A program made the position numbers and the translations under genes. Positions 1 through 4,591 of a stretch of 5,169 nt of DNA are shown here, piece after piece. The notes under the pieces were generated by a model that was not told the origin of the DNA, made no database searches, and saw only the letters and a list, made by a program, of their open reading frames with translations. Where the stretch lies: contig PMKA01000260.1 of NCBI GenBank assembly GCA_003157575.1, positions 1-5,169 of the forward strand, written 5' to 3'. This stretch comes from Opitutia bacterium (GTDB taxonomy: Bacteria > Verrucomicrobiota > Verrucomicrobiia > Opitutales > Opitutaceae). The first letter of the stretch is position 1. Each line of letters opens with the position of its first letter.

Positions 1-197
1 GTGACTCGGAAATATTTCGCGCGGAGTTGGCGGGCAACCGATTCGGCAAGAAAGGACTTGCCTGCGCCGGTCGGTCCTACGATGAGCCCGTTCAGCCGCA
101 ACCTGATCTTGGGCAATGTATGTTTCCCCGAGAAGAAAAGGTTGCCCATCGCAAGCAGCGTATCGCATGCCGCCCGGTGACTCTTGGTTTCGATCAT
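1..197 (-). CDS. AAA+/P-loop ATPase, N-terminal fragment (runs off left edge)
   Basis: The minus strand from an ATG at 197-195 stays open to the window edge, giving 65 complete codons. A textbook Walker A motif, GPTGAGKS, sits at residues 41-48. It is preceded by a hydrophobic strand (LNGLIVG) and followed by a helix and strand (FLAESVARQL, then KYFRV). This is the usual opening of an AAA+ nucleotide-binding core, and the GPTGxGK form resembles ClpX-type and related AAA+ proteins more than MoxR. ATP binding is therefore well supported. Walker B, sensors and arginine finger lie outside the window, so the subfamily and substrate cannot be named. ATG 197 is the only usual start codon after the in-frame stop at 254-252. 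No good ribosome binding site precedes it. The N-terminus before the P-loop is short (about 40 residues). It follows the 290-901 gene by 92 bases on the same strand, so co-transcription is possible. Confidence 0.85.
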   Translation of the reverse strand, partial: MIETKSHRAACDTLLAMGNLFFSGKHTLPKIRLRLNGLIVGPTGAGKSFLAESVARQLRAKYFRV

Positions 198-289
198 GGG
201 TGAAAGGGAATTGCTGTGAGGCGTTGAAATTGAACCCGCTGGAGTTGTCTCCTACCCAAAGATGGGGATCGGGTTTTGGGGAGGTCGCG

Positions 290-901
290 TCAGCCCTCGT
301 CAGGCTGCAGTTCGAAGTAGCGATTTGGGTCCGCGGCTATCAGCGTCCCGGCCATCGCCGCCTCCTCGCATGCGCGCTCGCACCGCTGAAGAAGAATCAT
401 GCCGGCAAGGCGTACGACCGTGAGGAGGGTTTCCCATTCCTCCTTTGCAAGGCAGCCCGCTTCAGCCGAGGGAAATCCGCAAAGCCAGGGCATTGTCTGC
501 GGCATGTAACCCGGCGCGTTAAATGATTTTAGAGGCGGGGCAACTGCGGCGTGGTGCAGATAGTGGCGCATGATGTGGCGCCAGGCAATGGGCGCTGTCG
601 GCAGATGGCAGGCCACCACTGCCGCATACATGAACGTGCCCGGCGGCACGCGCCCGCCACCAAGGGGACTTCTTGCCGCGAGAGAGAAAGCCGCATTGCC
701 ATGTTCCTGCCTGGCGGTGCTGGCCAAAATCGCGAAAGGTGTGTTGTCGATCCTCACCAATCCCTCCTCCCGCAGCGAAATCTCGATAGCGATTGCGACC
801 GGACCCTGGAGGGAGTGCCCGAACGGGCGGGCGATCCGGTTTATGGAGCCGTTGCGCAGATTGTGATGACACAGAGAAGGCGGAACAGGATCTGGGTTCA
901 T
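290..901 (-). CDS. hypothetical protein, 203 aa
   Basis: This is an open frame of 203 residues with G/C-biased third positions and a protein-like composition, unlike the Arg/Ser/Pro-rich antisense frames over the same DNA. I do not recognise the family. The middle part (about residues 25-75) alternates hydrophobic strands with polar turns. The region near 105-120 carries a cluster of histidines (RHYLHH). The C-terminal third (about 150-190) is strongly helical, with a KEEWETLL start and a CERACEEA stretch. There is no signal peptide and no clear membrane segment, so a cytoplasmic location is most likely. The start ATG at 901-899 lacks an evident ribosome binding site; an in-frame CTG lies two codons upstream, just after a stop. 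It lies 50 bases downstream of the 952-1515 gene and upstream of the ATPase gene, suggesting a three-gene transcription unit. The role is unknown; coding status is likely rather than certain. Confidence 0.66.
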   Translation of the reverse strand: MNPDPVPPSLCHHNLRNGSINRIARPFGHSLQGPVAIAIEISLREEGLVRIDNTPFAILASTARQEHGNAAFSLAARSPLGGGRVPPGTFMYAAVVACHLPTAPIAWRHIMRHYLHHAAVAPPLKSFNAPGYMPQTMPWLCGFPSAEAGCLAKEEWETLLTVVRLAGMILLQRCERACEEAAMAGTLIAADPNRYFELQPDEG

Positions 902-951
902 ATTCAGAAGATGGCGTCAACTGCAGCGAGCAGGCGGTGAATGGGGTAGAC

Positions 952-1515
952 TCATTGGGCTGCGTGGTCCTTGTATTCCTCCCCGCCCTTGTTGCTCGGC
1001 ACTATCCTGCAAAGACCTGTGCCACACTCATAGCGGATCGCCCACCAACCGCATTTGCGCCCCGGTCCCAAGTTTCTCTCTACTTTGGGATAAAAGAGCG
1101 ACTGCGCCTTGGCCATTTGGTGTCCTCGCGATCCACAGAACTGCACGGCACGAGCGACGACAAAATCGTAAAGTCCCCCTAGCTCACAACACACGCTCCA
1201 CCCACGCCTGTCGGTAATGACATTTTGGATGTAGTCGTGACCCGGGAAAATCGCGGGTTGGAGAAGATAGTGCGCCGTCGGTTCGTACGGTCGCCCGATG
1301 ACCGGCCTGATCGAGTCGAAGGGCACCCGATCAGCAGACAAACCCCACATCGTGAGCCAACGCGCGTGCTCGTCGGGCGTGCGGGGGAGGGTCCGCGCGT
1401 AAGCCTCGGGAATGCATAGTTCCTCGAGGAGGTCCGTCCGCATCCGAAAGTGGGCGGGCCAGGGGGCAGTGAGATAATCCGGCGCTTTCGGGTTCTTGGA
1501 TGGTAAGTCACTCAT
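952..1515 (-). CDS. hypothetical cysteine-rich protein, 187 aa
   Basis: This reads as a genuine soluble protein: well-mixed composition, many Trp, Tyr and Pro residues, and no signal peptide. I do not recognise the family. The N-terminal half has a polar, proline-rich start, then a helix-turn pattern around residues 28-60 (RTPDEHARW at 45-53) and a hydrophobic stretch near 82-100. The C-terminal half holds most of the seven cysteines: C109-C110, C127 with H132, C155, C164 and C169. That spacing could bind a metal such as zinc, but this is inference from residue placement only. The start ATG at 1515-1513 is preceded by a weak AAGG placed too close to be ideal. The next gene downstream (290-901) begins 50 bases after its stop, consistent with an operon that also takes in the ATPase gene. 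Upstream is a gap of about 196 bases that could hold its promoter. Confidence 0.76.
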   Translation of the reverse strand: MSDLPSKNPKAPDYLTAPWPAHFRMRTDLLEELCIPEAYARTLPRTPDEHARWLTMWGLSADRVPFDSIRPVIGRPYEPTAHYLLQPAIFPGHDYIQNVITDRRGWSVCCELGGLYDFVVARAVQFCGSRGHQMAKAQSLFYPKVERNLGPGRKCGWWAIRYECGTGLCRIVPSNKGGEEYKDHAAQ

Positions 1516-1711
1516 GCCTTCAAGATGGGTGCGCTTCTTTCCGGTCTGCCCGTCACCTGTTTATCCGCGCTGCAAAGCTGGATTCGCCAGGCTGACCAAT
1601 AGCGACGGGGCCTGGCGCACCTGTGATTCGGAGGATCGCAGTTCTGGTCGCGCTCCGCGCTGCCCTAATTACCGGCTTCCGGGGCGCATAGAGTGGGATT
1701 CGTTTCTGGCG
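1516..1711. other. intergenic gap upstream of the 952-1515 gene
   Basis: About 196 bases lie between the stop of the frame-disrupted gene (1712) and the start at 1515. I see no convincing reading frame on either strand: the plus-strand frame over 1496-1813 is Arg/Pro-rich and crosses two minus-strand genes. The gap contains one 8-bp inverted repeat (listed separately) and no strong sigma-70 promoter. It probably holds the leader and promoter of the minus-strand operon 1515 to left edge. Confidence 0.5.
1585..1617. repeat. 8-bp inverted repeat, 17-nt loop
   Basis: CGCCAGGC at 1585-1592 is the exact reverse complement of GCCTGGCG at 1610-1617, with a 17-nt spacer. It lies about 70-100 bases upstream of the ATG at 1515. 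No T-run follows on either strand, so an intrinsic terminator is unlikely. A protein-binding site or leader hairpin is possible, and chance occurrence in GC-rich DNA is not excluded. Confidence 0.3.
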
Positions 1712-1974
1712 TCAAAAACCGGACCAGTCGTGGACCGTCATCCGGCCGTTGAGGCTGTCGTGGCCATCGGCGATGTTGCGGAGGACAAACTCCGGATCGG
1801 CGACCGTAAATAGGACACGCAGTGATCGGAGCCCATCGATGTCGTTGCGAATGTTCGCCACGAGGTACGCTCACCTCGGCGCTGGTACCGGCCGTCGGGG
1901 TAAAAGTCGACTCCTATGAAAGTCGCCGAAGGTTGGCCGAATTGGATGCTGGCGAGCACTTCTTCCCTTTCCAT
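1712..1974 (-). pseudogene. frame-disrupted hypothetical gene (two frames needed)
   Basis: From ATG 1974 the first 35 or so residues look like real protein (FIGVDFYPDGRY near residues 19-30), but the same frame then turns Ser/Thr-rich (TATTSMG-like stretches) until its stop at 1738. In the -1 frame, beginning just after a TGA at 1873-1871, sensible protein resumes (VANIRNDIDGL, LFTVADPEFVL, MTVHDWSGF) and ends at a TGA at 1714-1712. Joined, these would make a protein of about 87 residues. The simplest reading is a single-base loss or double-base gain near 1870-1885, either a true mutation or a sequencing error. Alternatively the second part is its own gene: a GTG at 1861 has a strong GAGGTGA site 9 bases upstream. 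I do not recognise the family. The start at 1974 has GGGG directly before it. It is divergent from the 2081-2449 gene. Confidence 0.55.
1871..1877 (-). promoter_or_regulatory. strong internal Shine-Dalgarno-like site
   Basis: On the minus strand GAGGTGA occupies 1877-1871, a near-complete match to the 16S anti-SD complement. It is 9 bases upstream of a GTG at 1861-1859 in the frame that reads on to the stop at 1712. It coincides with the point where the reading frame of the 1712-1974 gene breaks. It could start a separate 49-codon frame or be a by-product of the mutated sequence. Confidence 0.35.
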
Positions 1975-2080
1975 CCCCTATAATGTCCGGGAGGGGCGCT
2001 CCGTCGGGCTGGGCACCAAGTCATCCACTATGGATCGACCGTGTTCACAGCTACGCCGGTCGCCTTGAAATCTAAACACC
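1975..2080. promoter_or_regulatory. divergent intergenic region
   Basis: These 106 bases separate ATG 1974 (minus) from ATG 2081 (plus), so promoters for both genes should lie here. I cannot pick out a convincing -35/-10 pair. On the plus strand a TTGAAA near 2066 has no acceptable -10 at the right distance. The only structured element is the palindrome at 2023-2035. Confidence 0.45.
2023..2035. promoter_or_regulatory. palindrome ATCCA-CTA-TGGAT, possible operator
   Basis: ATCCA (2023-2027) and TGGAT (2031-2035) are perfect inverted arms around a 3-nt centre, about midway between the two divergent start codons. This position suits a regulator controlling both genes. The arms are only 5 bp, so chance is a real alternative, and no regulator gene is visible in the window. 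Confidence 0.25.
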
Positions 2081-2449
2081 ATGAAAAATACGCAACCTAC
2101 TGATAGTAGCCACCATGAAGAAGATCCTGCCTGCGAGCAATACCAAGTCTCGGATCTGGAGCCCATCACGCTCGGGGAGGCAGTGAAACGTGCTCGAGAC
2201 CGCTACGATGTCGACGTGACCCGCTATGGTGCAGAGGTCCTGTTGACTGGAGGTACCGAGTATGTGGACGTCTTCGACGCGGCGGAGTTCGACCGGGCGT
2301 GTGCCGAGGTCATGGTGGGCCCGTTCGACAGCTTCTATGACACGCTTCGTGAGCACTGCGCGGATCTTATCGAAACCAACCATGCCCGCGCTGCGGCCGC
2401 TGTCGCCCGGTTCAAGGCGGAAACGGGATGCGACCTTCGGATCGACTGA
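2081..2449 (+). CDS. hypothetical acidic protein, 122 aa
   Basis: This is the only plus-strand gene. Codons after about residue 20 are strongly G/C-ending and the protein is rich in Asp, Glu and Ala, as expected of a soluble cytoplasmic protein. I do not recognise the family. The first 20 or so residues are polar and probably disordered (SSHHEED at 9-15). Then come a helix (LGEAVKRARDRY), short strands (AEVLLTGG, EYVDVF), and helices rich in acid and alanine ending in ARAAAAVARF near residue 105. There is no signal peptide or membrane segment. The start ATG 2081 is the first in frame but has no good ribosome binding site; the nearby ATG at 2115 is out of frame. The antisense frame over 2072-2500 is judged a shadow. 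A stem-loop begins 13 bases after its stop codon. It diverges from the disrupted gene at 1974 and converges on the VWA gene. Confidence 0.8.
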   Translation: MKNTQPTDSSHHEEDPACEQYQVSDLEPITLGEAVKRARDRYDVDVTRYGAEVLLTGGTEYVDVFDAAEFDRACAEVMVGPFDSFYDTLREHCADLIETNHARAAAAVARFKAETGCDLRID

Positions 2450-2461
2450 GGAAGCCTTCAG

Positions 2462-2489
2462 GGTGTCGCCCGTGAGTTCCGGCGACACC
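2462..2489 (+). terminator. stem-loop after the 2081-2449 gene
   Basis: GGTGTCGCC (2462-2470) pairs perfectly with GGCGACACC (2481-2489) around a 10-nt loop, 13 bases after the TGA of the plus-strand gene. The 9-bp GC-rich stem and its placement fit a transcription stop or 3'-end stabilising hairpin. Only TT follows, so it is not a strong intrinsic terminator. Confidence 0.5.
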
Positions 2490-2538
2490 TTGCCCTGCAC
2501 GTGGTGTCCCGCGTGTCCTTGGTGACCTCTGACTCGTC

Positions 2539-2595
2539 CACTCCGGAAGCGATTGAGAATCCGCCTTTCACTCCGGGAAGCGTATCGCTTCCGGA
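2539..2595. repeat. direct repeat plus shared inverted arm (alternative hairpins)
   Basis: TCCGGAAGCGAT (2542-2553) is perfectly complementary to ATCGCTTCCGGA (2584-2595), a 12-bp inverted repeat with 30 bases between. A second, near-identical copy of the left arm (2572-2582, one extra G) pairs with the same right arm around a 3-nt loop. The two left arms form a direct repeat, CACTCCGGAAGCG at 2539 and CACTCCGGGAAGCG at 2569. Only one of the two hairpins can form at a time. No T-run follows on either strand. It could be a REP-like or bidirectional 3'-end element. Confidence 0.55.
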
Positions 2596-2608
2596 TTGGA
2601 CCACCCGG

Positions 2609-2646
2609 AAAACGAAGGCCACACTTTACCCGGATGCGGGCCTTCG
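2609..2646 (-). terminator. probable intrinsic terminator for the VWA gene
   Basis: Read on the minus strand, CGAAGGCC (2646-2639) pairs perfectly with GGCCTTCG (2620-2613), with an 18-nt loop. The stem is directly followed by TTTT (2612-2609). GC-rich stem plus T-run on the strand of the VWA gene, about 70 bases past its stop, is a standard rho-independent layout, although the loop is long and the T-run short. Confidence 0.55.
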
Positions 2647-2701
2647 CTAGGCGCCGAGGGGCGCGACGGCCCGGAGGGAGGGTGATGGATTAGCTACAAG
2701 G

Positions 2702-2731
2702 CGGTCGGCGACGATTACGGCTGGCCGACCG
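2702..2731 (-). repeat. 8-bp inverted repeat over the VWA stop codon
   Basis: CGGTCGGC (2702-2709) is the exact reverse complement of GCCGACCG (2724-2731), with a 14-nt loop that contains the TAA of the VWA gene (2717-2715). There is no T-run after the stem on the minus strand. It may be a 3'-end hairpin working with the terminator at 2609-2646, or chance. Confidence 0.3.
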
Positions 2732-4094
2732 GAGGCGGAGCAGGATCAGTCGGGGCGGGCGGGTTCCCGGGCGGCGGCTTGATGAATGACGGTGGAGGCA
2801 TCGCTTCTCCTGCGGTCCAGTGCTGCTGGGAGCGCATCCGCCGGTAGCTGGACGACGAATAGGCTGCCTGCTTCCGCACGGAGGCAAAGGTAGACGCCTG
2901 AACGGTCATCTGCGGTCGGAACGTCTCAAGGAGCTTGAGGCCGTCGGCAATCTTGTCGGGATTGCCGTAGGCACGCAGGCGATCGATGCCCTCTTCGATC
3001 AGTTTCTTGGCTCCGGCCGCGTCGCCCTTGTCGCGCAGTGCGATGGCGTTTTCGAGGATCTTCGCGGCCTCCTGGGCGCTGACCCAGGGCAAGACCTCCT
3101 CGTTGAGCTTCTGATCCGCGGGATCCTGGACGGCGCGCACGCGAACCGTCTGCTTCCAGGTTACCGATCGGACGCCCTCTGCCGAGATCTCGTCGAAAAG
3201 AACCTCCAATTCAACCAATGCTTCGCCTTCGAGAGATGCCGCGGGGTGGCCTGGGGCGAGCAGGGGGATCGGCATGACTTCAAGGGCGAAGATAGCGATG
3301 GCTTCTTCCTCACTGACGAGGTCTCCCAATGCGAATTCCTGACGGCCGTCCGGCAGGATCGTAGAGGGATAATTGCCGAGGGAGGCGTAGCGCTCGACGA
3401 AATCGAGTCGCTTGATCCGCACCCGCAGGTTCTGGACGCTGATCCGCTGAAGGCTGCCCAGTTCCGCTGCGAAAATCCCGGGCAGCTTGTCGGCGGAGTT
3501 GGCGTCGTGGAAGGTCCCGTTCGTCGCCTGCGCAATCGCGGCCAACAAGTCCTCGTTGTAGCCTTCTCCGAAGCCAAGGGTACTGGTGCGTACCTGGTCG
3601 TGCTCCATGCCGCCCGTGACGATTGCGCGCACTTGGACCGGGTCGACGATGCCAACGTTGAGCGCACCGTCGGAAAGAAGGAGTGCGCGGCGCAGCGCCC
3701 CCGTGGGAGCCGTCTTCAGGGCATCGTGGGCGAGCATCCAGCCGCCGGTGAGGTTGGTACTGCCATCCGCCTCGATCTCCGCGATCTGTTTGAGCACGGC
3801 CTGGCGGTTCGCAACCTGCTGGAGCGGCACCACGGCGCGGGCGTTGTCGTCAAATACAACCAAAGTGAAGAGGTCGTGTTTGCGGAGATGTCGCACGACC
3901 ATCTGGGCCGCGCGCTTGGCGTTCACGATTGGTGCGCCCTCCATCGAACCGCTCTTATCGAGGACAATGGCGAAGGCTAGGGGATCGGACTTCTTTTCGG
4001 AGATTGGCGGGGCGGTGAACTGGATGACGAGGTGGACCGGTGCGGGTGAGTTAGCGAGGATCGCCTCGTAATCGAGGAGCAGTTTCGGTGTCAT
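2715..4094 (-). CDS. VWA (von Willebrand factor A) domain protein, 459 aa
   Basis: VWA domains bind a divalent metal and mediate protein-protein contacts. The MIDAS site is complete: DKSGS at residues 46-50, T113 in GSTNLTGG, and D142 in LLSDG. The fold continues through TLGFGEGYNEDLL (172-184) to about residue 215, a signature shared with YfbK-like and Ca-activated chloride channel-like bacterial VWA proteins. Residues about 215-330 look beta-rich. About 340-395 are helical and repeat-like (EAAKILENA, AAGAKKLIEEG), perhaps TPR-like. A Ser/Arg patch (YSSSSYRRMRS, 412-422) precedes a proline-rich tail (432-459). No signal peptide or membrane segment is seen, so the protein is probably cytoplasmic. 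ATG 4094 has AGGGG only 3 bases upstream. The upstream gene ends 113 bases away on the same strand. The tail may be an interaction motif. Partner and pathway are not evident from the neighbours. The 386-codon antisense frame at 2820-3980 is a shadow. Confidence 0.96.
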   Translation of the reverse strand: MTPKLLLDYEAILANSPAPVHLVIQFTAPPISEKKSDPLAFAIVLDKSGSMEGAPIVNAKRAAQMVVRHLRKHDLFTLVVFDDNARAVVPLQQVANRQAVLKQIAEIEADGSTNLTGGWMLAHDALKTAPTGALRRALLLSDGALNVGIVDPVQVRAIVTGGMEHDQVRTSTLGFGEGYNEDLLAAIAQATNGTFHDANSADKLPGIFAAELGSLQRISVQNLRVRIKRLDFVERYASLGNYPSTILPDGRQEFALGDLVSEEEAIAIFALEVMPIPLLAPGHPAASLEGEALVELEVLFDEISAEGVRSVTWKQTVRVRAVQDPADQKLNEEVLPWVSAQEAAKILENAIALRDKGDAAGAKKLIEEGIDRLRAYGNPDKIADGLKLLETFRPQMTVQASTFASVRKQAAYSSSSYRRMRSQQHWTAGEAMPPPSFIKPPPGNPPAPTDPAPPPVGQP

Positions 4095-4113
4095 AAGCCC
4101 CTATCTTAGCAGG
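4091..4113 (-). promoter_or_regulatory. translation start box of the VWA gene
   Basis: On the minus strand the start region reads CCTGC, then TA-rich bases, then GGGGCTTATGA. AGGGG is a Shine-Dalgarno candidate, spaced 3 bases from the ATG, which is shorter than usual. The same GGGGCTTATGAC string occurs at the ATG of the frame at 4208-4591, also with CCTGC a few bases upstream. Confidence 0.45.
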
Positions 4114-4207
4114 TCCCCTGGGACAAAGGCTGTCCGAGGCTAAAGAAAATCCCCAGAATCTCACAGGTTGACCTCGGCATTGTTCCAGAGGTCGCGTTCT
4201 GCCAGAC
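4095..4207 (-). other. gap upstream of the VWA gene
   Basis: These 113 bases separate the TAG at 4208 from ATG 4094. On the minus strand a TTGTCC is followed after 16 bases by ATAGGG, a poor sigma-70 match. A short inverted pair, GTCCC-CT-GGGAC, lies just upstream of the start box. I see no gene here. The VWA gene may have its own promoter or be read through from upstream. Confidence 0.35.
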
Positions 4208-4591
4208 CTATTCCAATTTCTTGGTGGTCGCTGCCAGTTGTTTGACGTATATCATAAGTGGCTCGTGACCCCAATGGACGGTAAAAGTGACCTTCAATTT
4301 CCCTGATACGGTAACGACGATTTGCTCATCCACCAATTTTTGGGCCTGCGACCATACGGGTGAGCCATGCAATCCGCCGGCGGCATCCCGGAGTGCGATT
4401 GTCGAAGAAGTGCTCATGCTGTGATTGGACGAACCGTTGAATCTGCAGCGCAGCAGTCGGCAATTGTCACGGTTGGACAATACCGCGAAGGACGAGGTGA
4501 TCCCCGCGCGGTCACGTACCGAATAGGGGACGTCGCCAGAGCCTAAACCGAGCTCGGACGATAAACGGATGACGGGGGCCCTTTGAGTCAT
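4208..4591 (-). CDS. hypothetical protein, 127 aa, or C-terminal half of a split gene
   Basis: The frame runs from ATG 4591 to TAG 4210-4208. Third positions are mostly G/C over the whole frame. The last 45 residues look fully protein-like, with beta strands EQIVVTVSG, KVTFTVHWG and PLMIYVKQL and a lysine-rich end. A middle Ser-rich stretch (SSNHSMSTSS near 55-64) is less typical. I do not recognise the family. There is no signal peptide. Two readings fit: a separate gene starting at ATG 4591, which has GGGGG three bases upstream, or the continuation of the 4512-5169 frame after a +1 shift near the five-G run at 4574-4578. The 80-base overlap with that frame is larger than normal for neighbouring genes, which favours the second reading. 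An earlier in-frame ATG at 4642 lies deep inside the other gene and is less likely. The VWA gene follows 113 bases downstream. Confidence 0.58.
   Translation of the reverse strand: MTQRAPVIRLSSELGLGSGDVPYSVRDRAGITSSFAVLSNRDNCRLLRCRFNGSSNHSMSTSSTIALRDAAGGLHGSPVWSQAQKLVDEQIVVTVSGKLKVTFTVHWGHEPLMIYVKQLAATTKKLE

Larger units (their letters stand above)
2450..2714. other. repeat-rich gap between convergent genes
   Basis: These 265 bases carry no credible gene on either strand. They hold a dense set of inverted repeats: 2462-2489, 2542-2595 and 2613-2646, with a further one at 2702-2731 reaching into the VWA gene. The motif CCGGA recurs several times. Because the flanking genes converge, the likely job is terminating both transcripts. 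Confidence 0.6.

Noticed and set aside
551..940. Plus-strand and alternative minus-strand frames over 519-940
   Set aside because: They are Arg/Pro/Ser-rich and overlap the better-supported 290-901 gene.
1496..1813. 105-codon plus-strand frame
   Set aside because: It crosses two minus-strand genes and the intergenic gap, has an Arg/Pro-rich composition, and no start signal.
2081..2117. ATG at 2115 as the start of the plus-strand gene
   Set aside because: It is out of frame with the 122-residue protein and leads to no plausible product.
2072..2500. 142-codon minus-strand frame over the 122-aa plus-strand gene
   Set aside because: The plus-strand frame has stronger third-position G/C bias and a more natural composition. 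The minus frame also runs through the 2462-2489 stem-loop.
2450..2714. CRISPR array or transposon end in the repeat-rich gap
   Set aside because: The repeats are inverted, few and irregularly spaced. No transposase, target duplication or regular spacers are visible.
2820..3980. 386-codon open frame on the plus strand
   Set aside because: It lies antisense to the VWA gene, whose MIDAS motifs are unmistakable. Long antisense frames are common opposite GC-rich genes, and the product has no recognisable domain.
1..4094. MoxR-VWA operon formed by the ATPase and the VWA protein
   Set aside because: The two genes are about 2.5 kb apart with a plus-strand gene and terminator-like hairpins between them, and the P-loop GPTGAGKS is not the MoxR form.
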